This document shows positions 34,442 to 43,230 of a stretch of DNA of 64,000 bases, one piece after another; the first letter of the stretch is position 1, and every line of letters begins with the position of its first letter. The notes beneath the pieces were generated by a model. That model worked only from the letters and a program-made list of their open reading frames with translations, was not told where the DNA came from and searched no databases. This DNA comes from a bacterium (GTDB lineage: Bacteria > CAIWAD01), in assembly GCA_030429345.1 (NCBI GenBank), contig JAUIFJ010000022.1, forward strand, positions 11,230-75,229, given 5' to 3'. The position numbers and the translations under genes were made by a program.

Positions 34442-36820
34442 ATGAAGAACCGCCTCTTCCTTCTTCTGTTCGCCTTGTGGACCGGACTGGCCTGGGGCCA
34501 GGACTGGCAGCATCTGCCGCCGGGGCAGGCGCAGGCCGGCAGTTCCCTGGACCTGGACTTCAGCCGTGTCGCGGGGAGCGAGACCCCAAGCGCGGCAATT
34601 CTGTTTCTGGAACTCGACGGCGAGGGCGGTCCCTCGCTGGACGCCGTCTACATGGACGCCAACACCCTGGAGTTCCGCGTTCCCGCCGACCGCACGCAGG
34701 GCACCCGCCTCAGCTACTGGGTCGAGATCGATCTGCCCGGCGGAGCGCTGCGCCTGCCGGAAAGCGGCCGCTACGAAGTCAACCTGGTGCCGGCGACCCT
34801 CGGGGGGGATGTCTTCCTTTTGCTGAGCGCCGAGGAAACCCTTCCCGGCGGCCCCGTCCTGCTGGCCTTCGCGCCCCAGCTGGAGGACCTGGGCGGGTTG
34901 CAGCTGCTGATCAATGGGGAAGACCGCAGCGAAGGCCTGGAAAGCGATCCCTGGCTGATCACCTGGCTGGGCGACCTGGGCCCCGGGGATCACACCATTG
35001 TATTGAGCGCCACCGACGGCTCCGGCGCTTCCGTCGGCAGCCAGAGTTTCCGCATTCAGCCCAGCGCGCCGGAAGTGGCGGCCCGGCCTCGCGCGCCGCG
35101 CAGCTGGTCCCTGGACGCCTTCCAGGAATTCAACATGCAGCGCGTCGATTCCCGCGCCGAGCAGTGGGCCCGTTATCATTCCGCCGGCCTGCGCGCCCGC
35201 GGCAAGCTGGGGACCTTCCGCTGGAAGGGGCGACTGCTGCTCTCGGCCCTGGACCGGGAAAGCGAGATCCTGCAGCCCCAGTCGCGCTTCGAGCTGCAGC
35301 TGAGTCACAAATACCTTGAACTGGGCGTCGGCGACCGGCAGCCCCAGTTCGGCAAGCTGGTCCTCAGCGGCACCCGCGTGCGCGGCCTCGACCTGGCGCT
35401 GAAAAGCCCGGTGGCTCGTCTGCGCTTCGTCAGCGGCAAGACCAAGGAGTCCCTGGATCCCCTGGCAGGCCAGGGTTTCGGCGGCACTTTCCAGCGCGAC
35501 CTGACCGGCTTCGACCTGGGCTTCGGCATGGAGGACGCCTTTTCCGGCAGCCTGAGCCTGTTGACCGTGCGCGACGATGTCGGGAGTATCACGGCGCAGA
35601 CCACGACCGCCAAGCCCGTGGACAACCTGGTGCTGGGCACACGCTTCCGGCAGCAGTTCGCCAGAGGCAAGTTCTGGCTGACCCAGGAAGCGGCCTTCAG
35701 CCTCTACAACTCGAACATCACCGGGGGCGTGGTCGACGGCTCGCTGCTGGAAGACAGCCTGGGCCTGGCCCTGGATCCGGGGGATTTCGAGGACCTGATC
35801 ATCATCAATGAGTACCTGAGCCCGCTGGACATCGCCGAGAATCCGCTTTCTTCCGTGGCCCTCGACGCGGGCATGGGCCTGCGTGTCGGCAAGAACGAAC
35901 TGCGCGCCGACTTCCAGCGCGTCGGACCCAACTACAACTCGCTGGGCAATGCCTTCCTCGACAACGACCGCCAGCGCATCACGATCCGCGACCGTGTCCG
36001 TCTGGCTCAGAACCAGGTCTACCTGGACCTGGGGCTGGGGCTATCCAGCGACAACCTGGAAGGGCAGTATGACAACGGCCCGGGCACGACCTCGACCAGC
36101 GAATACAACCTGGGCCTCGGCTGGTATCCGCGCCAGACGGATTTCAAGGCCAACCTGGGCTTCAGCCTGGTCGGCGAGGAGAACGATCCGGCAAAGGACG
36201 GAGCAGGCAACCTGCTGCGCCCCGCCGACGAGCTGAGCGCCAGCCTGCAGCAGCTGACCATCGGCCTGAGCAAGGACCTGCAGTTCCTGGAGCGCGACCA
36301 CCGCGCCAGTCTCACCGTGCAGAACCAGACCAAGGGAGACGACATCGGGCAGATCGACGGCGCGGACGCCGGCAATCCCCTGCGCCGGGACCTGGGCTTC
36401 AACAGTTTCCAGGCCACGCTGGGCCTGCGCAGCCAGATCGACGCCCGCATGCGCAGCCGGCTCACCGTAGGCATGTATACGCACGAGTACAACGACGATG
36501 TGCTCGGCGAGCGCTCCTGGTGGAACCTGCGCGCCTCCCTTGAGCGCGACTGGATTCCCGACGAACTGAGCACCAGTTTCCGTTTCGCCTTTCAGGGACT
36601 GGGCAGCAAGGTGGACGAATGGAACGGCTTCACCTTCGACGAGGTCGAGGACGACTATTCGCGCCTGGACCTGGGCGCCCAGGCCAGCTGGGTGCCCTTG
36701 CCGAACCTGCGCCTTGAATCACGCCTCGATTTCCAGTTCTACAGCGGCGAGCGCGGGGGCGAAGACCTGAGCGACACGGACATGCACATTGTGCTACGCC
36801 TGATCCAGACGCTGAAGTAG
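34442..36820 (+). CDS. Large outer-membrane beta-barrel protein
   Basis: 792-aa exported protein with a signal peptide (MKNRLFLLLFALWTGLAWGQ). Residues about 25-210 are an immunoglobulin-like periplasmic or surface region (FLELDGEGGPSLDAVYMDANTLEFRVP; GPGDHTIVLSATDGSG). From about 220 to the end, repeated alternating strands (ARGKLGTFRWKGRLLLSALD, RQQFARGKFWLTQEAAFSLY, LRLESRLDFQFYSG) form a barrel of roughly 26-30 strands, closing with an LRLIQTL-type terminal strand. It is the last gene of the cluster with the FecR protein and the secreted protein upstream. It could be an exporter or a surface scaffold; no named family is recognised. Confidence 0.7.
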   Translation: MKNRLFLLLFALWTGLAWGQDWQHLPPGQAQAGSSLDLDFSRVAGSETPSAAILFLELDGEGGPSLDAVYMDANTLEFRVPADRTQGTRLSYWVEIDLPGGALRLPESGRYEVNLVPATLGGDVFLLLSAEETLPGGPVLLAFAPQLEDLGGLQLLINGEDRSEGLESDPWLITWLGDLGPGDHTIVLSATDGSGASVGSQSFRIQPSAPEVAARPRAPRSWSLDAFQEFNMQRVDSRAEQWARYHSAGLRARGKLGTFRWKGRLLLSALDRESEILQPQSRFELQLSHKYLELGVGDRQPQFGKLVLSGTRVRGLDLALKSPVARLRFVSGKTKESLDPLAGQGFGGTFQRDLTGFDLGFGMEDAFSGSLSLLTVRDDVGSITAQTTTAKPVDNLVLGTRFRQQFARGKFWLTQEAAFSLYNSNITGGVVDGSLLEDSLGLALDPGDFEDLIIINEYLSPLDIAENPLSSVALDAGMGLRVGKNELRADFQRVGPNYNSLGNAFLDNDRQRITIRDRVRLAQNQVYLDLGLGLSSDNLEGQYDNGPGTTSTSEYNLGLGWYPRQTDFKANLGFSLVGEENDPAKDGAGNLLRPADELSASLQQLTIGLSKDLQFLERDHRASLTVQNQTKGDDIGQIDGADAGNPLRRDLGFNSFQATLGLRSQIDARMRSRLTVGMYTHEYNDDVLGERSWWNLRASLERDWIPDELSTSFRFAFQGLGSKVDEWNGFTFDEVEDDYSRLDLGAQASWVPLPNLRLESRLDFQFYSGERGGEDLSDTDMHIVLRLIQTLK

Positions 36821-36845
36821 ACGGGCATCCTGTATCGAACCGACC

Positions 36846-36874
36846 ACGGGGCGCATGCGATGCGCCCCGTTTTC
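36846..36874 (+). terminator. Rho-independent terminator after the barrel gene
   Basis: Perfect 11-bp arms ACGGGGCGCAT (36846-36856) and ATGCGCCCCGT (36860-36870) with loop GCG, then TTTTC. A strong terminator. Confidence 0.9.
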
Positions 36875-36952
36875 ATTCTACTTTGAGACCGGGGAACGAC
36901 GGGAGAGGTCGAGATCGCAATCGACCGCTGCAGAGCGGGAAAGGGACGGGAC

Positions 36953-37459
36953 ATGGACAGGATCTGGGCGCCCTGGCGCATGGCCTACTTGAGCGGCGAA
37001 GAGAAACCCCGTCGCGAAGGCTGCATTTTCTGCTGGAAGCCCCTGGAAGGGGAGGACGAGGCCAACCTGATCCTCGAGCGGCGCGAGCACTGCTTCACCC
37101 TGATGAACCTCTACCCCTACAGCAATTCGCACCTGATGGTGGTGCCCTACCGTCACACGGCGGACTTCACCTCCCTTTCCGCCGGGGAGCTGCTCGATTG
37201 CCAGCAGGGCATTGTCCGCGTGATCCAGGTGCTGAAGGACTCGGTGGATCCCCAGGGCTTCAATGTGGGCATGAACATGGGCCAGGCCGGCGGCGCCGGC
37301 ATTGCGGCCCACCTGCACTGGCATGTGGTGCCCCGCTGGAATGGCGACACCAATTTTATGCCTGTCACCGGCGGCACGAAGGTGATTTCCGAGTCGATCC
37401 AGGAAGGCTACCAGCGTCTCAAGGCCGCCTGGCACGGCAAGGACCGGGACGAAGGCTAG
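36953..37459 (+). CDS. HIT-family nucleotide hydrolase/phosphorylase
   Basis: 168-aa histidine-triad protein with the catalytic HLHWHVVPRW motif near residue 120. The N-terminal MDRIWAPWRMAYLSG and the CIFCWKP zinc-type pair mark the Ap4A-phosphorylase-like bacterial group, and NSHLMVVPYRHTADF is the conserved strand before the active site. Likely substrates are dinucleoside polyphosphates or adenylylated metabolites. It lies after a strong terminator, and its leader includes GGGACGG upstream of the ATG. It precedes the selenoprotein operon by about 100 bases. Confidence 0.9.
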   Translation: MDRIWAPWRMAYLSGEEKPRREGCIFCWKPLEGEDEANLILERREHCFTLMNLYPYSNSHLMVVPYRHTADFTSLSAGELLDCQQGIVRVIQVLKDSVDPQGFNVGMNMGQAGGAGIAAHLHWHVVPRWNGDTNFMPVTGGTKVISESIQEGYQRLKAAWHGKDRDEG

Positions 37460-37568
37460 CCCTGTCGGACAAAGGCGATCGTCCGCCCGGATCTCCTTAC
37501 ATTCTGCTCATACTCGTAGTGGCGGCCCGCCTCTGGCCGCCGATTCGGCAGGAACCAGGAGGATGTCC

Positions 37569-38606
37569 ATGATGTTTCGACCCCGCCTTGGTCGGGCCCT
37601 GACCGCTCTGATCTGTTTGAGCTCGTCGGCCCTGGCCTTCGACTGGCAGGAGCACGGTTTTACCGACAATGCCGAGCAGGCCCTGGCCCGCGCTTCTTCC
37701 GAACAGAAACTGCTCTTTGTCGATTTCCAGACCGAATGGTGAAGCTGGTGTCGTCGGCTGGAAGCCGATGTCTTCGCCACCGAAGCCTTCCGCGAAGGAG
37801 CCTCCGACTGGGTGCTGCTCAGCCTGGACGCGGAGAAAAGCGCCCTGGGGCCCGAATGGGCCCGAAAATTCAACGTGCGCGGATTTCCGACCTCGATCCT
37901 GCTCAATCCCGACGGCACGGAGATCGATCGCGTTTCCGGCTACGCTCCCATGCCGCGCTTCCTGGAGGTCTTCCAGGGCTACGCCCGCGGCGAAGGCACC
38001 CTGGACGCCCTGCAGGAAGAGCTGGCCGCGTCGCCGGATGACCTGGAGCTGAGTTTCCATGTGGTCAACAAGCTCGAGGCCCGCGGGGCCGATGGCTGGC
38101 AGGAGCTGGCCCGCGACATTCTGCGCCGCGACCCCGGCAACGAGAGCGGTTTCGCCAGTTCGGCGGACGCCCTGCTGGTGCAGGCGGCCTATCGCGCCGA
38201 TTCGGACCCCGCGCACCTGGAAGGGCTCTGCGAGCGCTGGCCGGGCAGCGAGGAAAGCCTGAATGCCCACAATCGCCTGGTCACCGTCTACCGCCGCGCG
38301 GAGAATCCCGAAAAGGCCCGTGAGCATCTGAAGGCGATCTACGCGGGCTTTGGCGACAATGCCCAGGCCCTCAACAGCTTCGCCTGGATCTGCGGAGAAA
38401 TGGACTGGAACCTGAAAGAAGCGCTGCGCGCCGCCCACGAGGCCGTGCGCCTGGTGCCCGGCGACGCCAATGTCCTGGACACCCTGGCCGAGCTGCAATG
38501 GAAGAACGGGCAGAAGGAGAAAGCGCTGGCGACCATCGGACAGGCCCTCGAGCTGGATCCTGCCAACGACTACCTCAAAGAGCAGCAGAAGAAATTCAGG
38601 GAGTAG
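37569..38606 (+). CDS. Thioredoxin-fold selenoprotein (in-frame TGA = Sec58) with TPR tail
   Basis: 345-residue exported thioredoxin-like protein. An AGGAGG site (37557-37562) sits six bases before the ATG at 37569. The signal peptide ends at ALA (residue 23). The thioredoxin fold begins EQALARASSEQKLLFVDFQTEW, then comes an in-frame TGA at 37740-37742 (position 58), then SWCRRLEADVF. The site therefore reads W-U58-S-W-C61, exactly where relatives have WCGWCK. The fold continues with FNVRGFPTSILLNPDGTE, and TPR-like repeats occupy about residues 150-340. The frame stays open for 288 codons after the TGA, and a hairpin follows the codon. TGA is a stop for many other genes here, so context-dependent selenocysteine is the best reading. 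A nonsense mutation is the alternative. DUF3467, FadL and GDSL genes follow. Confidence 0.8.
37747..37781 (+). promoter_or_regulatory. Candidate bacterial SECIS hairpin
   Basis: Counting the T of TGA as 1, the apical stem is TCGGCT (15-20) with AGCCGA (24-29) around loop GGA (21-23). An outer stem GGTG (8-11) can pair with CACC (39-42). The apical loop lies about 21 nucleotides from the codon and contains G residues, within the spacing known for SelB-binding elements. It is predicted by eye and energies were not computed. Confidence 0.55.
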
Positions 38607-38608
38607 GC

Positions 38609-38941
38609 ATGCAACGCGGACCGCAGATCAACATCAGCCTCGAGGACGACGTGGCCATGGGCAGCTACGCCAATCTGGGGCTGGTCAATTTCAGCGCCGC
38701 CGAGTTCGTGCTCGATTTTGCCCGGGTCATGCCGGGCACGCCGCGAGCGCGCATCCTGGATCGCGTCATCATGACGCCGGCGCACGCCAAGGCCCTGCAG
38801 CGCAACCTGGAGGACGCCCTCAAGCGCTACGAGGCCGCCCACGGGGAGATCCGCGTGGGAGGCCAGCCGGCCGAGGAGAAGTATTTCGGCTTTCGCACTC
38901 CCATGGATGAGGGCGAAGCTTCAGCAGAGGAGAAGCGATGA
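38609..38941 (+). CDS. DUF3467-family protein
   Basis: 110-aa cytoplasmic protein with the DUF3467 pattern: INISLEDDVAMGSYANLGLVNFSAAEFVLDFARVMPGTPRARILDRVIMTPAHAKALQRNLEDALKRYEAAHGEI. The domain fills residues 5-80; the rest is an acidic tail. The function is unknown; homologues are widespread in FCB bacteria and proteobacteria. It begins 2 bases after the selenoprotein stop and ends in an ATGA overlap with the FadL-type gene, so all three should be co-translated. Confidence 0.8.
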   Translation: MQRGPQINISLEDDVAMGSYANLGLVNFSAAEFVLDFARVMPGTPRARILDRVIMTPAHAKALQRNLEDALKRYEAAHGEIRVGGQPAEEKYFGFRTPMDEGEASAEEKR

Positions 38942-40185
38942 ACAGCAGAATCACCGGGTCGATCCTTTGTGTGACGGCCCTGGCTTCGTCGGCCCTGTCG
39001 GCCGGCTTCGCCATTTCCGAGCAGTCGCCCGCCGCCATGGGCACGGCCGGAGCCTACAGCGCGGCGCAGTCCGCCTCGTCCATCTACTACAATCCCGCGG
39101 GCATCGCCGGCCTCTCCGGCCGCAATTTCGAGGGCGATGTACACATCCTGATGCCGAGCACGGACCTGACCGGTCCCACCAACCGGCCGGGCTACCGCAC
39201 GGAGTCGATGGAAAGCGAGACCTTCGTCGTCCCGGGCTTGTTCTACGCCCACGAACTGAGCGGCGGCCACACCATGGGGCTCGGCGTCTTCGCCTATATG
39301 GGCCTGGGCGTCACCTGGGAGGAGGACTGGGTCGGCCGCGAGGAGATCGAGGAGATCGGCCTGCAGGCGATCACGGTCAATCCCACCTGGGGATACCGCC
39401 TGAAGGACAACCTGCGCGTCGGGGCGGGACTTTCCGTGACACACGGGGACGTGCATCTCAGCCGTGACACATACAGCGGCGGCGCCTTCAACACCTATAT
39501 CGACGCCGACATGGAAGGCGCGGGCTGGGCCTTCGGCTACAACCTGGGCTTGCAGTACGACATGGACGAGAAGACCACCTTCGCCCTCAGCTGGCGCAGC
39601 CCGATCACGCTGGCCGGGGAAGGCGAGGCCGAGTTCAGCTGGCCCGAACTGGACAATCCGACCCAGCAGGGCCTGCTCAGCGCCCAGTTCCCGACCACGG
39701 ACCTGAACCTGGACGTGGAGATGCCCGGCATCCTGATGGCCGGCGTGAGCCACAAGCTGAACCCCCAGCTGGTGCTGCGCGGCGATTTCGTCCTCTCCAC
39801 CTGGAGCGCCTACGAGGAGCTCTACTTCGATTTCGAGACCGAGACCAGCCTGCTGCAGGACAGCCGCAGTCCCAAGGAATACGAGGACACCATGGCCCTG
39901 CGCCTGGGCGGCGAGTGGCAGATGAACCCGGCGACCATCCTGCGGTTCGGCTATTATTACGAGGAAGAGGCGGTCAAGGACGAGCTGGTCGAGCCCAGCC
40001 TGCCCGACGGCGCCCGCAACGGCTTCTCCGTGGGCATGGGCTACGCCCTGAAGGGCAACCAGATGCTGGATGTCTACTTCCTGCTGGTCAGCCTGCAGGC
40101 CCGCGAGAGCACCTTCGCCTCCTTCCCCGGCGTATACGAGACGAGCATTCCCATCCTCGGACTGGGCTGGTCCAAGAGCTTCTAG
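38938..40185 (+). CDS. OmpP1/FadL-family outer-membrane transporter
   Basis: 415-aa outer-membrane channel for hydrophobic compounds. The signal peptide ends at SALSA, and the mature N-terminus GFAISEQSPAAMGTAGAYSAAQSASSIYYNPAGIAGL is the classic FadL hatch with the NPA motif. Alternating barrel strands run to the end, with an aromatic final residue (LGLGWSKSF, C-terminal Phe), the BAM recognition signal. It is coupled to DUF3467 by ATGA and followed 9 bases later by a GDSL lipoprotein. This suggests uptake and hydrolysis of a lipid or ester, which is inference. Confidence 0.92.
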   Translation: MNSRITGSILCVTALASSALSAGFAISEQSPAAMGTAGAYSAAQSASSIYYNPAGIAGLSGRNFEGDVHILMPSTDLTGPTNRPGYRTESMESETFVVPGLFYAHELSGGHTMGLGVFAYMGLGVTWEEDWVGREEIEEIGLQAITVNPTWGYRLKDNLRVGAGLSVTHGDVHLSRDTYSGGAFNTYIDADMEGAGWAFGYNLGLQYDMDEKTTFALSWRSPITLAGEGEAEFSWPELDNPTQQGLLSAQFPTTDLNLDVEMPGILMAGVSHKLNPQLVLRGDFVLSTWSAYEELYFDFETETSLLQDSRSPKEYEDTMALRLGGEWQMNPATILRFGYYYEEEAVKDELVEPSLPDGARNGFSVGMGYALKGNQMLDVYFLLVSLQARESTFASFPGVYETSIPILGLGWSKSF

Positions 40186-40194
40186 GAGACTTCC

Positions 40195-41517
40195 ATGAGT
40201 CGCATTCGACTGCATCACATTGCCCTGGTCGGCCTGCTCTTCGCCTGGGGCTGCGGGGACGAGGACAGCATTCCCTCCATCCCCAACTACGAGAACCCGG
40301 CAAGCTCGGCGCAGGATTTCGGCGCCTACGCGGCCATCGGCAACAGCCTGACGGCCGGCTTCCAGAGCGGCGCCTGGGGCAATCCGGATCACATCGAGTA
40401 CAGCTTCCCCAACCAGCTGGCGCGGGCCCTGGGGATCGAGAACTTCGACCAGGTCGCGCTGGGCGGCACGGGCCTGGCCAGTGTCACAGTCGACGGGGCG
40501 CCCGTCGGCAACCAGGTGCTCAACTTCGACGCCAGCGGGAACTCCAGCGTGTCCTATTCGCCCATCGATTCGCTGGCCCTCTTCACCCTGCAGACTGTCG
40601 GCGCGGACATCTCCTTTGCCGCGCCGCGCAATTTCGGCATTCCCGGCATCACGCTGCTCGGCGCGACCCAGCCGCTGACGGCGGTGCAGCCGCTGATCCC
40701 CTACGCCGGCGCCTACATGAATGCCACCAGCGCTTCCCTGAGCCAGATCGACCTGGTGGCCCAGCAGGCCAACGCGGATTTCATCACGCTCTGGCTGGGC
40801 AACAACGATGTGCTCGGTTTCGTGACCGCGGGCGGCGTGCCGGCGGCCTTCGGCGGCCAGGACATCAGCGACGCCACCCTCTTCAGCGGCGCCTATGCCT
40901 ACGCGCTCAATGCCTTCGCGACCACGGAGTACATTGTCGCGCTGAACATTCCCGACATCAATTCGATTCCCTACGTGACCTATCCCAACGCGGTCCTTGG
41001 CAGCCTGGGGGTCACACAGCTGATGGGCACGGACCTGGCGGGCAACACGGTGCCGGTCGACCTGTCCCAGGACTTCGTGCTGCTGAGCGCCCTTTCCACC
41101 CTGCAGGCGGACCTGCTGGACAACGGCGCGCAGGACACACCCCTGGGACCGCAGTATGTGCTCGACGCGAGCGAAGCCGCCGCCGCCCAGGCCGCCGTCG
41201 ACGAGTTCAACACGCGCATCGCCGCGACCATCGACCAGTTCAACACCGGTCGCCAGGGCAACCAGTCGCCGATCCTGCTGGTGGACATGAACAGCTTTTT
41301 CAGCGAGGTCACACAGAACGGCGTGATGGCCGGAGGCAACACATTGACCACCACCTACGCCACCGGCGGGCTCTTCAGCCTGGACGGCATCCATCCCAGT
41401 TCCCTGGGCTATGCCGTCGTCGCCAACAAGGTCATCGAGACGATGAACGAAGGCTGGGGCCGCAGCATCGAGCCCATCGACCTAGAAAGCCTCTTCGGCG
41501 TCGCGCCGGGAATGTAG
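40195..41517 (+). CDS. SGNH/GDSL hydrolase lipoprotein
   Basis: 440-aa surface or periplasmic lipoprotein (lipobox FAWGC, Cys20). Block I reads AAIGNSLTAGFQ (catalytic Ser). An oxyanion Gly in QVALGGTGLASV, the block III Asn in TLWLGNNDVLGF, and the block V Asp-His in DGIHPSSLGYAVVANK complete the SGNH set. It probably hydrolyses esters or lipids. It pairs with the FadL-type channel directly upstream, a combination seen elsewhere in FCB genomes. A palindromic GTAGGGG element with a T-run follows 25 bases after the stop and may serve as the terminator. Confidence 0.88.
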   Translation: MSRIRLHHIALVGLLFAWGCGDEDSIPSIPNYENPASSAQDFGAYAAIGNSLTAGFQSGAWGNPDHIEYSFPNQLARALGIENFDQVALGGTGLASVTVDGAPVGNQVLNFDASGNSSVSYSPIDSLALFTLQTVGADISFAAPRNFGIPGITLLGATQPLTAVQPLIPYAGAYMNATSASLSQIDLVAQQANADFITLWLGNNDVLGFVTAGGVPAAFGGQDISDATLFSGAYAYALNAFATTEYIVALNIPDINSIPYVTYPNAVLGSLGVTQLMGTDLAGNTVPVDLSQDFVLLSALSTLQADLLDNGAQDTPLGPQYVLDASEAAAAQAAVDEFNTRIAATIDQFNTGRQGNQSPILLVDMNSFFSEVTQNGVMAGGNTLTTTYATGGLFSLDGIHPSSLGYAVVANKVIETMNEGWGRSIEPIDLESLFGVAPGM

Positions 41518-41541
41518 GGGACCTTGGCAAATCCGAATCCG

Positions 41542-41569
41542 GTAGGGGCCGTTCGCGAACGGCCCCTAC
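41542..41569. repeat. GTAGGGG...CCCCTAC palindromic element, copy 2 (perfect, 28 bp)
   Basis: Perfect palindrome with 14-base arms beginning GTAGGGGCCGTTCG, then TTTTG on the plus strand. It lies between the GDSL gene and gltX and could double as a terminator. Confidence 0.9.
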
Positions 41570-41591
41570 TTTTGTTTCCGAAGGGAATGAC

Positions 41592-43061
41592 ATGTCACAC
41601 GTATACCGTTTCGCCCCCAGTCCGACGGGCTACCTGCACATCGGCGGGGCGCGCACGGCACTCTTCAACTGGCTGATGGCGCGCAAGCATGGCGGCCAGT
41701 TCCGCCTGCGCATCGAGGACACGGACAAGGCCCGCAACCAGCAGGAAATGGTCGAAGGCATCCTGCAGGGCCTCGAGTGGCTCGGCCTCGACATCGACGG
41801 CCCCGTCGAGTACCAGGCCGATCACGCCGGCGAACACGCCGAGGCGGCGCAGGCCCTGCTCGAGACGGGCGCCGCCTATCGCTGCTTCTGCACTCCGGAG
41901 GAGCTGGCGCGGATCCGCGAGAAGGCCCGCGAGGCGAAAGCGCGGCTGAGCTACGACAAGAGCGGGCTCAAGCTGTCACAAGACGAGATCGAGGCCAACC
42001 TGGCCGCCGGCAAGCCCTTCGTGCTGCGCTTCAACGTGGAACCCGACACGGTGATCGAGTGGGAAGACCATGTATACGGCCCGCAGAAATGGGCCGGCCG
42101 CGACATCGAGGATTTCGTGATCCAGCGCAGCGACGGCAGTCCGCTCTACAACCTGGGCGTGACCTGCGACGACCATCGCATGGGCGTGACGACCATCCTG
42201 CGCGGCCAGGAGCACCTGCCGAACACGCCGAAGCAGATCCTGCTCTACCGCGCCCTCGGCTGGCCGGTCCCCGAATTCGGCCACTTGCCGCTGATCATGG
42301 CGCCCGGAAAGAAGAAGCTCAGCAAGCGCGTGCACGGCCCGGTGGTCAGCATGGAGACCTATCGGGACCGCGGTTTCCTGCCGGAGGCCTTCCGCAACTT
42401 CCTGGCCCTGCTGGGCTGGCACCCGGGCGGCGACCGCGAGCTCTTTCCGCAAAAGGAGCTGATCGAGCTCTTCGACAGCCATCGCATCAACAAGGCCAAC
42501 GCCATTGTCAACTTCCGCGAGGACAACGAGCGCGAGTGGACGGACAAGAAGGCCCTGCACCTGAACAACCAGTACATCCGCGAAAGCGAGGACGCGGATC
42601 TGCTGCCCCTGGTGCGCGAACGGCTGCTGTCACACACGGCTCCCGGTCCCGAGGCCCTGGCCGACGAGGCCCGCCTGCAGCGGCTGATCGGCGCGGTCAA
42701 GGAGCGCTGTTTCCTGCTGGAGGATTTCGACCGTACCCTGCCGGCCTACCTGGGCGATGTCTTCGAGATCGACGAGAAGGCCCGGGCGAAGCATCTGCTC
42801 AAGCGCCCCGAGCTGAAGGAGCAGCTCCCCGAACTGGCGGAGGCCTTCGCCGCCCTGCCGGACTGGACTGCGGATGCCCTGGAGACCTGCCTGCGCGCCT
42901 TCGCCGAGGAGCGGGAGATCAAGCCGGGCCAGCTGATCAACGGCAGCCGCATCGCGATCACGGGACAGGGCGTCGGGCCGGGCATCTTCGAGGTATACGA
43001 ACTCGCCGGCCGTGAGCGCACCCTGGCCCGGCTACGAAATATGGCGGGCTTGTTCGAGTAA
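41592..43061 (+). CDS. gltX: Glutamyl-tRNA synthetase
   Basis: Class I aminoacyl-tRNA synthetase of 489 aa, normal length. The HIGH motif occurs as SPTGYLHIGGARTALFNWL and the KMSKS loop as KKKLSKRVHG. Also present are RIEDTDKARN, YRCFCTPEEL, DFVIQRSDGSPLYNLGVTCDDHRMGVTTILRGQEHL and the C-terminal anticodon-binding helical domain. The frame extends upstream as a shadow, but the ATG at 41592 begins the domain. It stands alone, flanked by two repeat elements. Confidence 0.96.
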   Translation: MSHVYRFAPSPTGYLHIGGARTALFNWLMARKHGGQFRLRIEDTDKARNQQEMVEGILQGLEWLGLDIDGPVEYQADHAGEHAEAAQALLETGAAYRCFCTPEELARIREKAREAKARLSYDKSGLKLSQDEIEANLAAGKPFVLRFNVEPDTVIEWEDHVYGPQKWAGRDIEDFVIQRSDGSPLYNLGVTCDDHRMGVTTILRGQEHLPNTPKQILLYRALGWPVPEFGHLPLIMAPGKKKLSKRVHGPVVSMETYRDRGFLPEAFRNFLALLGWHPGGDRELFPQKELIELFDSHRINKANAIVNFREDNEREWTDKKALHLNNQYIRESEDADLLPLVRERLLSHTAPGPEALADEARLQRLIGAVKERCFLLEDFDRTLPAYLGDVFEIDEKARAKHLLKRPELKEQLPELAEAFAALPDWTADALETCLRAFAEEREIKPGQLINGSRIAITGQGVGPGIFEVYELAGRERTLARLRNMAGLFE

Positions 43062-43064
43062 GAG

Positions 43065-43202
43065 CTCGCACGGAGGGCGCGGAGAAGACGGAGGGCACGG
43101 AGAAGAGGGAGGCAGGTACTTGTTTGCTGTCGCCTTTTCGACCTGCAAGACCCTGCATCCGATCCTCCGTGAGCTCTGTCTTCTCCGTGATCTCCGTGCG
43201 AG
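43065..43202. repeat. Inverted-repeat element with CACGGAG-rich 38-bp ends
   Basis: The left arm 43065-43102 and the right arm 43165-43202 are inverted copies, 32 of 38 positions matching. They are built from iterated (G)CACGGAG words such as CTCGCACGGAG and GGAGAAGAC. The 62-base centre has no gene. The element fills the space between the convergent gltX and the minus-strand GT-C gene. Confidence 0.85.
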
Positions 43203-43230
43203 ACGGCTGTTCTGGAAGTTGCTTCGCATT

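Noticed and set aside
37740-37742. Reading the TGA as a stop that makes the thioredoxin gene a pseudogene
   Set aside because: Position exactly at the catalytic Cys, intact downstream frame, downstream hairpin and tight operon spacing favour selenocysteine; still kept as the main alternative.
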